Source: JANOYC01 sp031428675
GTDB taxonomy: Bacteria; Actinomycetota; Actinomycetes; Actinomycetales; Microbacteriaceae
Direction: 5' to 3'
Length of the DNA: 33,098 nucleotides
Assembly (NCBI GenBank): GCA_031428675.1
Contig: JANOYC010000053.1
Span: 1 to 33,098 of the forward strand
The position numbers and the translations under genes were made by a program. The notes beneath the pieces are model-generated. The model had not been told where the DNA came from, did not search any database, and saw only the letters and a program-made list of their open reading frames with translations. Of this stretch, positions 1-7,606 are shown one piece after another. Numbering within the stretch: position 1 is the first letter of the stretch; every line of letters begins with the position of its first letter.

Positions 1-1032
1 ACGAGGCGCGACGATCGCGTTCGAGACGACCTGGTTGCGTCGGGCGCGCTTGTAGCCATTATTTCCTTGCCGCCGGGTGCCGTTCCAGCGGTTAGCGGCG
101 GCACCGATCTGTGGATCCTCCGGGCGCCAACTCCATCCCCGTCGGACACGGTTCGGCTGATTGACGCGAGAGCGATCAACCCGCGACTGGATGCCGAGGC
201 GCTGCGAGAAGCCCTCTGGTCGCACGACATCGAGAGCGATCTTGACTTCGTCGCAGTGGATGTCCGCCGGCTGGATCTTCTCCGCTCGGGCGCAGACCTT
301 TCTCCCGCTAGATGGTTGTCGAAGCAATACTCCCTGAAGGACGCCGAGCGAAATGTCGCTCAGTTCAGCGAGACCGCTAGCGGGGTGTTCCGCGAACTGG
401 AGCGGTTGAGTTCACGGTCTTCCAGCGGGATTCCCCGAGCTTCCGAAAGTGGCTGCTCTTTCGTCACGATCGAACAACTGCAACGTGAAAAACGAGCAAC
501 GATTATTCGACGGCAGCCGACGATGGATCGGTGGAGGGAACTCCGGCAACAATATGGCGATCTTCGAATCGACCTTCCCGAATCCGCCACAACGCTGAGG
601 TATCAGCTTGCGCCCCAAGAACGTGATCGCATGCTCGCATCACTCCCCAAAGCTGTGCGAGGCGACATCCTTGTCATCGAGACAGATACGGACGTGTTCG
701 CAACCGTGGCTGACGGGTCGGAACGAGATCCGGTTTTCGCCAACGTCGCTGTGCGTCTTTCCACCGACGAGCTGCTGCCGTCGTTCGTGGCACTGTGTTT
801 TCGGAGCAGCCAGGCACGCGCCTTCATCGATGATTCGGGGTCGCCGCGCTTCGAACTGGAATCATTCCGCATTCCGATACTGCCGATAGCTGAGCAAGCC
901 CAAGCGGTTGCAGAAGCGGAATCGACGGAAAGCACCGTGCGACAACTCGAAACGCTCGCCACAAGGTTGCGCGACGCGCAACAACAACTCACCGACGCCA
1001 TCGCCGCAGGTTTCGCAACGTTCGACCGCTGA
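1..1032 (+). CDS. DNA N6-adenine methylase fused to a specificity-like domain, C-terminal part (partial)
   Basis: The reading frame is open from base 1, so the gene starts outside the window and only its last 343 residues are visible. The first 40 residues read like the end of an N-6 DNA methylase catalytic domain: a stretch of the form RDDLV..GALVAIISLPPGA, then the TDLWIL strand. This is typical of HsdM and type IIG methylases. The rest resembles a target recognition module: a DLSPARWL segment and, near the C-terminus, IPILPIAEQ followed by a long heptad-like helix, as in HsdS subunits. I infer a single-chain methylase plus specificity protein that methylates adenine at a bipartite or asymmetric site. 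The NPPY catalytic motif and any nuclease domain would lie upstream and cannot be seen. The next gene, a sugar phosphomutase, is unrelated. A hairpin follows the stop codon. Confidence 0.7.
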   Translation, partial: TRRDDRVRDDLVASGALVAIISLPPGAVPAVSGGTDLWILRAPTPSPSDTVRLIDARAINPRLDAEALREALWSHDIESDLDFVAVDVRRLDLLRSGADLSPARWLSKQYSLKDAERNVAQFSETASGVFRELERLSSRSSSGIPRASESGCSFVTIEQLQREKRATIIRRQPTMDRWRELRQQYGDLRIDLPESATTLRYQLAPQERDRMLASLPKAVRGDILVIETDTDVFATVADGSERDPVFANVAVRLSTDELLPSFVALCFRSSQARAFIDDSGSPRFELESFRIPILPIAEQAQAVAEAESTESTVRQLETLATRLRDAQQQLTDAIAAGFATFDR

Positions 1033-1036
1033 AGGT

Positions 1037-1059
1037 GCGATCGTGGCCCCCACGATCGC
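1037..1059 (+). terminator. hairpin terminator after the methylase gene
   Basis: A perfect 10-bp inverted repeat (GCGATCGTGG with its complement) around a CCC loop begins 5 bases after the methylase stop codon. There is no long T tract, which is common for terminators in high-GC actinobacteria. The role is inferred from position and structure. Confidence 0.55.
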
Positions 1060-1087
1060 CGTTCCTCGGCACTGACATTTGTTGAGC

Positions 1088-1109
1088 AAAACGTGACTGC
1101 AAGCGTTTT
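1088..1109. promoter_or_regulatory. possible operator upstream of the phosphomutase-phosphorylase pair
   Basis: AAAACG and CGTTTT form a 6-bp inverted repeat with a 10-base spacer, about 90 bases before the phosphomutase start. The right half lies in a TGCAAGCGTTTT segment that loosely resembles LacI-family operators with a central CG. A TAAAGT hexamer at 1144-1149 could be the -10 element, but I see no good -35. The evidence is weak and positional only. Confidence 0.2.
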
Positions 1110-1195
1110 ACGTCGACGAAACACAGGAGGCGTCCGGGTGCCGTAAAGTCACAGGGTCCAATCGCTTTTCAGCACCAACTTTGTGGAGTCTCTCT

Positions 1196-1948
1196 GTGAC
1201 AGATCCCGTGACGACTCCGGCACTGCCGAGTCTCACCGACTACCGGGTCGTTTTGTTCGACCTCGACGGCGTCATTACGCCGACGGCCGATATCCATATG
1301 CACGCGTGGAAGGCGATGTTCACGCAGTTGTTTGCCGACAAGGGGGTAGCCCAGCGGTACACCGACGATGACTACTTCCAATACCTCGATGGCAAGCAGC
1401 GCGTTGACGGTGTCGCGAGCATCCTGCACTCCCGCGGTATCGACTTGGAACTCGGCGAGTCTGACGACGCGCCGACCGAAGACACCGTAAATGGTGTGGG
1501 CAATCGCAAAAACGCCGTGTTTTCGTCGATCCTCGAGAACGAAGGCATTGCCGCATACCCCGGTTCACTCGCGTTGCTCGATGAATTGCGGGCCAAGGAC
1601 ATGCCGATAGGGATCGTATCGAGCTCGAAGAACGCGACATGGGTTCTCACTCGCGCGGGTCTCGTGGAGCGCTTTCCCGTGATCGTCGATGGACTGGTCT
1701 CAAGCATTGAGGGCCTCGCGAGCAAGCCCGCGCCCGATATGTTCCTGCACGCGGCGAAAGCGTTCGGTGTCGAGCCAGCTGATGCCGTCGTGTTCGAAGA
1801 CGCGATCTCCGGGGTGGAAGCGGCCGCTGCCGGAAACTTTGGCTTGGTCGTCGGCGTTGACCGCGGAGTGGGCGCTGACGCGCTCATTGCGGCCGGAGCC
1901 CACATCGTCATCGAAGACCTGGGTGTCTTCACGGAGGCAGCGCAATGA
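1196..1948 (+). CDS. pgmB: beta-phosphoglucomutase, HAD superfamily
   Basis: This 250-residue HAD-superfamily protein is likely a beta-phosphoglucomutase, which interconverts beta-glucose-1-phosphate and glucose-6-phosphate in the cytosol. Motif I, FDLDG, places the nucleophile at Asp22 and the acid/base at Asp24. Later come the SSSKN motif II, a Lys in GLASKPAPD (motif III) and FEDAISGVEAA (motif IV). A helical cap follows motif I, as in the family. I chose the GTG at 1196 because GGAG at 1185-1188 lies 7 bases before it; an in-frame TTG at 1181 would put that site inside the gene. The stop overlaps the start of the GH65 phosphorylase gene as ATGA, so the two are probably translationally coupled. 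That partner makes beta-glucose-1-phosphate, which supports this substrate over other HAD substrates. Confidence 0.85.
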   Translation: MTDPVTTPALPSLTDYRVVLFDLDGVITPTADIHMHAWKAMFTQLFADKGVAQRYTDDDYFQYLDGKQRVDGVASILHSRGIDLELGESDDAPTEDTVNGVGNRKNAVFSSILENEGIAAYPGSLALLDELRAKDMPIGIVSSSKNATWVLTRAGLVERFPVIVDGLVSSIEGLASKPAPDMFLHAAKAFGVEPADAVVFEDAISGVEAAAAGNFGLVVGVDRGVGADALIAAGAHIVIEDLGVFTEAAQ

Positions 1949-4512
1949 GCACCAACGCACACGAAGAATTCGAATCGATCATCGATCGCGATCGCTTCCC
2001 GGTCGACCCGTGGCGCCTCGTCGAGTCGCAATTCGACCCGAAAGACGTCGGACTGAGTGAGACGTTGTTCTCGCTCGGCAACGGCTTTCTCGGGATGCGC
2101 GGCAACAACGTCGAAGGTCGTCGCGCCCACGAACACGGCACCTTTCTCAACGGGCTGCACGAGACCTGGAAGATCCGTCACGCAGAGCAGGCGTACGGAT
2201 TCGCCGAGGTCGGCCAGACCATCGCTAACGCCCCAGACAGCAAGGTCATGCGACTCTATGTCGACGATGAGCCGCTCTCGCTGGGCGATGCCGACCTGCT
2301 GGAATACGAACGTGTTCTCGATTTCACCGATGGTGTGCTCCGCCGCAGCATCCTCTGGCTGACCCCAGCGGGCAAACGTGTGCGCGTAGTGTCGACTCGC
2401 ATGGTCTCTTTTCCCGAGCGCCACCTCGCGATGATGACCCTCGAAGTCACTGTGCTCGACTCGGATGCGCCGATCACTGTGTCGTGCCAGCTCATCAACC
2501 GCCAGGACGGACAGGACGAGTTTGCCGGAACGAATACGCCGGGCTCTCCCATTGCCGACCCGCGTAAAGCCGAACGCATCGCCGATCGTGTCTTCCTGCC
2601 CCGCCTGTACTGGCAACAGGGTGACCGAAGCGTGCTCAGCTATCGGGTCGCCAACTCCGGCATGACCGTCGCCGTTGCCGCCGATCATCTGATCGACACC
2701 GAGAACGAGTACAGCGTGCAGTACTTCGTCGACGCCGACGTCGCCAAAAATGTCTACTCGGTGCACGCGCGCCAGGGCGTTCCGGTGACCATCACCAAGG
2801 TCGTCGCCTACCACTCGGCACGTCACACTCCCACGAGGGAGCTCATCGACCGGTGCGCGCGCACCCTTGATCGGGTCGGCCACGAGGGCGTGGCGGCGCA
2901 ATATTCCGCCCAGCGCGATTGGCTCCAAGCGTTTTGGGAACGATCGGATGTCGAGATCCCCGACCACGACGACCTGCAGCAGGCGGTTCGCTGGAATCTC
3001 TACCAACTGGCCCAAGCGTCCGCACGGGCCGACGGACTCGGTGTGCCAGCGAAGGGCGTGACCGGAAGCGGCTATGGCGGTCACTACTTCTGGGACACTG
3101 AAATCTACGTGCTCCCGTTCCTCGTCTACACGAGCCCGCTATGGGCGCGAAACGCGCTCCGGGCGCGCGAGCAGATGCTGCCGCTCGCCCGCGAACGTGC
3201 CCGCATGCTCAACGAAGACGGCGCACTGTTCCCGTGGCGCACGATCAACGGTGAAGAGGCATCCGCGTATTACGCCGCTGGCACCGCTCAGTACCACATC
3301 AACGCCGACGTGACGTACGCCCTCGCCAAGTTCGTCAACGCCACAGGCGATGTCGACTTCGTATCGAACGGCGCGATCGACATCGCCGTCGAGACTGCTC
3401 GGATGTGGCTCACCCTCGGCTTCTGGCGCAGTACCGGCAAAGCCGACGACGTCGCCTTCGAGATCCACGGCGTCACCGGGCCGGACGAATACACCACGGT
3501 CGTCAACAACAATCTGTTCACCAACGTGATGGCTCGCTTCAACCTCAGCTACGCGGCGACATCGGTGCGGGAACTGGCCGAGGCGGACGCAACGGCATAC
3601 AACCGCATGGTGACCCGTTTGGGATTCCGCATGGAGGAGGTCGACGAGTGGGAGCGCGCTGCCGCGGCGATGGAGATCCCGTTCTCTGACGCGCTCGGCA
3701 TCCATCCGCAGGATTCGCACTTCCTCGAGCGTGAACTCTGGGACCTCGCGAATACGCCCGCTGAACGGAAGCCACTGCTCCTCCACTTCCACCCGCTGGT
3801 GATCTACCGCTTCCAGGTGCTCAAGCAGGCGGACGTCGTGCTCGCGCTGTTCTTGCAGGGCGACCAGTTCACCCTCGAGGAGAAGCTCGCCGACTTCGAT
3901 TACTACGACCCGCTGACGACCGGCGACTCGACGCTGTCGAACGTTGTGCAATCCATCGTGGCGGCGGAAATCGGCTATCAGGATCTCGCCTACAAATACT
4001 TCATCCATTCGCTGTTCGTTGATCTCGCCAACCTGCACAACAACAGTGCCGATGGAGTGCACGTCGCGTCGACAGGCGGTGTGTGGAGCGGGCTGGTTTC
4101 CGGTTTCGGCGGGATGCGCGACCACGGCGGAGTGCTCACCTTCGACCCGCGCCTTCCGGAATCGTGGCCTCGCCTGCGGTACCGCCTCATTTGGCACGGC
4201 TCGCGCATGCTCATCGAGCTCAAGCGCACAGCGATGCGCGTGTCCGTGGTCGAGGGCGAAAACCCGGTGACGTTTGTCGTGCGCGGCAAGGAATACACCG
4301 TGCAACCGGATACCGACATCGACATTCCGCTCAAGGGCCAGGGCCCGATCATCAAGGGCGCGCCCTCGACGTCGGGCTACCGCCGCGAAGACGGCACCAT
4401 CATGGTGCCGTCGGTGCCACAGTCGTTCAGTGATGTCGAGCAGGCCGTCGAGGAACCGGCCCCGACGCCTGTCGAGGTGCAGACGGACACCGTGATCGAC
4501 GCGCGTTCGTAG
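1945..4512 (+). CDS. GH65 family disaccharide phosphorylase (trehalose, maltose or kojibiose type)
   Basis: This 855-residue cytosolic glycoside hydrolase family 65 protein is probably an inverting phosphorylase that splits an alpha-glucosyl disaccharide with phosphate into beta-glucose-1-phosphate and glucose. The N-terminal beta-sandwich begins with the SLGNGFLGMRGN region. The (alpha/alpha)6 barrel carries FWDTE (Trp383-Glu386), the GPDEY motif with the likely general acid Glu515, and KQADV at Lys627. The phosphate-binding loop is HVASTGGVWSG, about 706-715. These features favour a phosphorylase over a hydrolase, but the substrate linkage cannot be read from sequence. The start at 1945 has ACGGAGG 7 bases upstream and overlaps the phosphomutase stop. 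The acidic C-terminal tail (about the last 50 residues) is extra. No sugar transporter gene lies nearby. Trehalose or maltose seems most likely, with low certainty. Confidence 0.9.
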   Translation: MSTNAHEEFESIIDRDRFPVDPWRLVESQFDPKDVGLSETLFSLGNGFLGMRGNNVEGRRAHEHGTFLNGLHETWKIRHAEQAYGFAEVGQTIANAPDSKVMRLYVDDEPLSLGDADLLEYERVLDFTDGVLRRSILWLTPAGKRVRVVSTRMVSFPERHLAMMTLEVTVLDSDAPITVSCQLINRQDGQDEFAGTNTPGSPIADPRKAERIADRVFLPRLYWQQGDRSVLSYRVANSGMTVAVAADHLIDTENEYSVQYFVDADVAKNVYSVHARQGVPVTITKVVAYHSARHTPTRELIDRCARTLDRVGHEGVAAQYSAQRDWLQAFWERSDVEIPDHDDLQQAVRWNLYQLAQASARADGLGVPAKGVTGSGYGGHYFWDTEIYVLPFLVYTSPLWARNALRAREQMLPLARERARMLNEDGALFPWRTINGEEASAYYAAGTAQYHINADVTYALAKFVNATGDVDFVSNGAIDIAVETARMWLTLGFWRSTGKADDVAFEIHGVTGPDEYTTVVNNNLFTNVMARFNLSYAATSVRELAEADATAYNRMVTRLGFRMEEVDEWERAAAAMEIPFSDALGIHPQDSHFLERELWDLANTPAERKPLLLHFHPLVIYRFQVLKQADVVLALFLQGDQFTLEEKLADFDYYDPLTTGDSTLSNVVQSIVAAEIGYQDLAYKYFIHSLFVDLANLHNNSADGVHVASTGGVWSGLVSGFGGMRDHGGVLTFDPRLPESWPRLRYRLIWHGSRMLIELKRTAMRVSVVEGENPVTFVVRGKEYTVQPDTDIDIPLKGQGPIIKGAPSTSGYRREDGTIMVPSVPQSFSDVEQAVEEPAPTPVEVQTDTVIDARS

Positions 4513-4529
4513 CGCAGCAATGTCGGAGG

Positions 4530-4569
4530 CCCGCCGTATATTCTGAGTCACACTCAGAAATACGGCGGG
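4530..4569 (+). promoter_or_regulatory. long hairpin between the GH65 gene and the next gene, touching its ribosome binding site
   Basis: An 18-bp inverted repeat with one bulged A at 4540 closes on a CAC loop at 4549-4551. The outer arms are CCCGCCGTAT and ATACGGCGGG; the inner arms are TTCTGAGT and ACTCAGAA. The right arm ends inside the GGGAGGGG ribosome binding site (4567-4574) of the gene starting at 4579. No T tract follows. It could terminate the GH65 transcript, occlude translation of the next gene, or be a dyad operator. Confidence 0.6.
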
Positions 4570-4578
4570 AGGGGCGCG

Positions 4579-6507
4579 GTGGTTCACACCCACATTGACT
4601 CCAGCGCTGCCGTGCGCGAGCTTGCGAGCGGACTGTTCGATCCGCAACGCGATCGGCCGTGGGTGGTGGTCTCCTCGCGGTTCAACGACACCCAGCCGGC
4701 CCTCGACGTCGCGGCCCTGGTCGATGAGGTGGGCGACGTGTGCCGCATCTTTACGATCCCTACCGGCGACCTCACGTTCGAGCTCAGCGATCTGCTTCCC
4801 GATCGTCTGCAGGTCTATGGGGGAGCGGGGCGTTCCTATCCGGTGGGCTTCACCGCCACGACGAGCGCTTCCTCCACGAAATTGCGTTTCCCCAACGGAG
4901 ACGCGAGTGCCGCGATCTCGGCGCTCGTCAACGACGTGCTCGCGCACGCCCAGTCAGCCGGGCTGTTCGATCGAGCACCCGCCCGATCGCAGCGGGCAAC
5001 CGGCGTGGTCACCGGCTTCACAGCGGGCGGTACCCGGGCGATGGTGGCCCTCGACCGCGGCCCGGGTCTCGCAACCATCTGGGTCGAGCTCACCTACCCT
5101 CCTCTGCCTCTCGAATGGACCGTGCGCGAACAGCAACGCGTTGAGGGCGTGCTTGACCTCGACACGAGGAGATTCAACGTCACGAGATCGGCGCCCAGCA
5201 TTGACGAGGTGCGGGACGCGTTTCCGCACTTGTCCGTAACCCTCGCTCTGGTGCAGGAAACGAGCGCTACGGATGCGGTTCTCGCACTTCATCCCGACCA
5301 TATGGTGCGCATTACTCGTCACGACGTCTCCCCGAACCCGCTCGATCGCGTCAATGCGCTGCTCTCCTACGGCGATGTGGTCGCCGCACGGGTCATCCAT
5401 TTGTCTGACGGCGGGGTGCACCTGCGCCTCGCCGACGTCGACGATGACGACGAAATACTGCCAGCGCTGTCGTTGGTGGAGCACGGGCCGCCGTGGCTTG
5501 TCGAAGGCAGGTCGCTGACGGAAGCGGGCGACATCGAGAGCGTTGAGCTCGTCGCTGAGCTTGATGAGGTCATTCCCGTATTCGCTCCGTCGCCAGCGTC
5601 GCCAGTGCCGGCAGTGCCGGCAGTGCCGCCATCTCAGGTGCCTCCGCGCGCACAGGTGGCTTCGCGAGCACCGAGCACGCGCCCCGTGCCCGGTCCAGGC
5701 CCCCGCCGCATCGTGCCCTTCGTTTCAGCGGCGATCGATGCGACTCGACCCGACCAGACAGCCGGGCGAACCGAGACGCAAGCACCCCAGCACGCGGCTC
5801 GAGCAACCGCACTCCAGTCCACCCAACGATCGCTCGAGGAAGCGCGACGTAAGATCTCCTCGCTCGAGGAGCAGCTGGCCCGAGTGGGTGCGGCGGACTC
5901 CGACCTCGCCCGGTTGCGCGAAGACGAGCGAATCGCCAAGTTACGAGCTCGCGAGGCCCTCGCGGAACTCGCCGAAGCCAGGCACGTCGTGGCTGCGTTG
6001 CGCGACGAACACCGCGAGTTGAAACAACAACTGTTCAAGGCACGAAAGACCATGGGCGCTGCGTCCCCAGCAATCGACGGATATCGTGCGCGTCGCGAGC
6101 AGTGGGTGGATGCCGATGAGTGGGTGCGTCACGAGGTGTATCTCGCGTGGATCGACCGTGTCGCGCCTTCCGAGCGCCGCGGATCCTCGTGCCCCTCCTT
6201 CCGGATCGGACCTGCTTTTGCTTCGTCTCTCGAATCGCTCGATGGCGCCCAGAAGGGCAAAGCCTTCAAGGCGGTGATCGATGTGCTCAGCGGCCGTGCA
6301 AAAGACATGCCGGGGAGGGCCGTGCACGCATTGCGGTCAGGCGATGGCGCAACCGCCGCCGACGTGGCGCGTGCTGACGGGGCGCGGTGCATGCGCGTCT
6401 ACATCGAGCAGAACACACCGTCCGCCCGCCGTTTGCATTACTGGGTCATTCCCGGCGGGGTCATCGAGCTGAGTCGCATCGTGGTGCACGATGATTACTC
6501 GCCCTGA
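4579..6507 (+). CDS. uncharacterised multidomain protein with coiled coil and RelE-like C-terminal domain
   Basis: I do not recognise this 642-residue protein. Residues 1-130 look globular, with a strand-rich segment around RPWVVVSSRF and a VYGGAGRSYPVGF motif. Residues about 265-310 (AARVIHLSDGGVHLRLADV) resemble an S1/OB-fold strand pattern. A Pro/Ala linker at about 336-377 includes three 9-base tandem repeats at 5603-5629. Residues 413-492 form a long charged coiled coil. The last 140 residues end in ARRLHYWVIPGGVIELSRIVVHDD, a pattern like the final strands of RelE/ParE-fold proteins; this is inference. There is no signal peptide or membrane segment, so it is probably cytosolic. The GTG start has GGAGG 6 bases upstream, partly within a hairpin. 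It could be a nucleic-acid-binding protein, but no function can be assigned. Confidence 0.75.
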   Translation: MVHTHIDSSAAVRELASGLFDPQRDRPWVVVSSRFNDTQPALDVAALVDEVGDVCRIFTIPTGDLTFELSDLLPDRLQVYGGAGRSYPVGFTATTSASSTKLRFPNGDASAAISALVNDVLAHAQSAGLFDRAPARSQRATGVVTGFTAGGTRAMVALDRGPGLATIWVELTYPPLPLEWTVREQQRVEGVLDLDTRRFNVTRSAPSIDEVRDAFPHLSVTLALVQETSATDAVLALHPDHMVRITRHDVSPNPLDRVNALLSYGDVVAARVIHLSDGGVHLRLADVDDDDEILPALSLVEHGPPWLVEGRSLTEAGDIESVELVAELDEVIPVFAPSPASPVPAVPAVPPSQVPPRAQVASRAPSTRPVPGPGPRRIVPFVSAAIDATRPDQTAGRTETQAPQHAARATALQSTQRSLEEARRKISSLEEQLARVGAADSDLARLREDERIAKLRAREALAELAEARHVVAALRDEHRELKQQLFKARKTMGAASPAIDGYRARREQWVDADEWVRHEVYLAWIDRVAPSERRGSSCPSFRIGPAFASSLESLDGAQKGKAFKAVIDVLSGRAKDMPGRAVHALRSGDGATAADVARADGARCMRVYIEQNTPSARRLHYWVIPGGVIELSRIVVHDDYSP

Positions 6508-6542
6508 CGCGCATCCGGCACTCGCACGAGGAAAACCAGGAC

Positions 6543-6560
6543 GTTCACCAGTCGTTCACC
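6543..6560 (+). promoter_or_regulatory. PHO-box-like direct repeat
   Basis: GTTCACC occurs at 6543-6549 and again at 6554-6560, exactly 11 bases apart; a weaker ACC at 6565-6567 keeps the phase. Streptomyces PhoP boxes are built from 11-base direct repeat units with GTTCACC cores, and mycobacterial RegX3 sites are similar. The site lies about 95 bases before the start of the 60-residue protein gene at 6653. Phosphate control is inferred from the motif and position only. Confidence 0.45.
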
Positions 6561-6652
6561 GATCACCTACTGATCCGCGTTCTCGGGCGCGGGAACATCG
6601 ATTGTTCGGAAGCACCATCCGACATTCCGTGCACATCTGGAAGGAGAACGTT

Positions 6653-6835
6653 ATGACCGCCGACGTGAGCGACCGTCGCCTCCCGCCGCCCCACTGGTCG
6701 TCGCCGCTACCGGTGGACGACCATGCGCACGCACCATCTGACTTCCGATTGTCGTCTACTCCGCGGAACTACGGTACTCCGCTGAATTACGGCGAATCGG
6801 ACACCGACGACCCGTCGTGGTACATCACGGACTAG
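6653..6835 (+). CDS. small hypothetical protein, 60 residues
   Basis: This 60-residue protein is rich in Pro, Asp and Tyr, with the short repeat NYGTPLNYG and an acidic end DDPSWYITD. It has no membrane segment, signal peptide or cysteine and is probably disordered. The ATG at 6653 is chosen because a strong AAGGAG (6641-6646) sits 6 bases upstream; the same frame is open further upstream from 6491, but that start lies inside the preceding gene. A PHO-box-like repeat about 95 bases upstream suggests its own promoter. The last 11 bases overlap the end of the convergent histidine phosphatase gene. I do not recognise the family and assign no function. Confidence 0.6.
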   Translation: MTADVSDRRLPPPHWSSPLPVDDHAHAPSDFRLSSTPRNYGTPLNYGESDTDDPSWYITD

Positions 6836-7541
6836 ACGGGTGCACCACTCGCTCGGTCGTCGGCTTGTCCTCACGGGGCGATGAATCGAGCGCTTCACCG
6901 GTAGGGTCCGGTGCGGAGGGGTCGGCAAGGTCGACCCCTCCGATGGGCGTTCCCGCCCAGTTTTCGAGAATCCACCCCGAGCGTGGAGACCCGCTGAGCA
7001 CGGCCACGCCCGTGTTGTCGAGGTGGTGGTCAAGGAGGAAGGTCGGGGGCACGTTACCTGCTCGATTGGTGGTCCAGACGCGGATGGCCGCACCGTGGCT
7101 TACGACGACGGCGCTATCGGCACCGGTCGCAGCGATCGCGTCGATGTCGGTGTCGAAGCGTTCGAAGAACGCCCTGCCGGACTCCGCGCCCGGCATGCGA
7201 ACGTCGAGTTCGCCAGCGCCCCAGGCATACGCGGTCTGCAGGTAGCGGCGCACGGAATCGGGGTCGCCGAGCCCCTCGAGCTCGCCGGCTTCTATCTCGT
7301 GCAGGCCCTCAGCCACGCCGATCGGCACCCCTCTGGCTGTTGCCAGGGGCGAGGCTGTCAGGCGGGTGCGAAGAAGTGTCGACACCGTGATCGTGTCGAT
7401 CAGCGTGCCGGACAGCGAAACTGGGATGCGCGCCGCTTGGATTTCACCGAGCGCCGTGAGGCCGGGGCCGGGCCGGGCCGTGTCGAGGAGGCCAAGCACA
7501 TTGGAGGGTGTTTGCCCATGGCGAATGAGATACAGGTGCAT
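6825..7541 (-). CDS. histidine phosphatase family protein (phosphoglycerate mutase-like)
   Basis: This 238-residue member of the histidine phosphatase superfamily has the RHG phospho-acceptor motif at residues 7-9 (LIRHGQTPSN). A Glu follows in EIEAGELEGL, and the second catalytic His is in VVSHGAAIRVW. Such enzymes dephosphorylate small metabolites in the cytosol; the substrate cannot be read from sequence. True phosphoglycerate mutases are longer around the active site, so a broad-specificity phosphatase is more likely. The C-terminal 30 residues are charged and probably disordered. The gene lies 65 bases downstream of recQ on the same strand and is probably co-transcribed, although a TAGGCT hexamer 9 bases before its ATG could be a separate -10 element. 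Its 3' end overlaps the convergent small gene by 11 bases. Confidence 0.85.
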   Translation of the reverse strand: MHLYLIRHGQTPSNVLGLLDTARPGPGLTALGEIQAARIPVSLSGTLIDTITVSTLLRTRLTASPLATARGVPIGVAEGLHEIEAGELEGLGDPDSVRRYLQTAYAWGAGELDVRMPGAESGRAFFERFDTDIDAIAATGADSAVVVSHGAAIRVWTTNRAGNVPPTFLLDHHLDNTGVAVLSGSPRSGWILENWAGTPIGGVDLADPSAPDPTGEALDSSPREDKPTTERVVHPSSP

Positions 7542-7606
7542 GTCCGGGCCAGCCTACGAGCATCCGGTGCCGTTCGGTGCGGAGATGTGTGGCTCGTTGG
7601 AAACAC

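Noticed and set aside
1372..3084. 570-codon open frame on the minus strand
   Set aside because: It is antisense to pgmB and the GH65 gene, both with clear family motifs. Its translation has no recognisable domain and is typical of a GC-rich shadow frame.
3139..4947. 602-codon open frame on the minus strand
   Set aside because: It is antisense to the GH65 gene and spans the 4530-4569 hairpin. It is His/Arg/Asp/Val-rich, as expected from the complement of high-GC coding DNA, with no domain seen.
5603..5629. Three 9-base repeats considered as a repeat array
   Set aside because: They fall in a Pro/Ala/Val linker of a coding region and are ordinary low-complexity expansion.
6491..6652. Upstream extension of the 60-residue protein to 6491
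   Set aside because: That start lies inside the preceding gene, and the extension would cover the PHO-box-like region. The AAGGAG site points to 6653.
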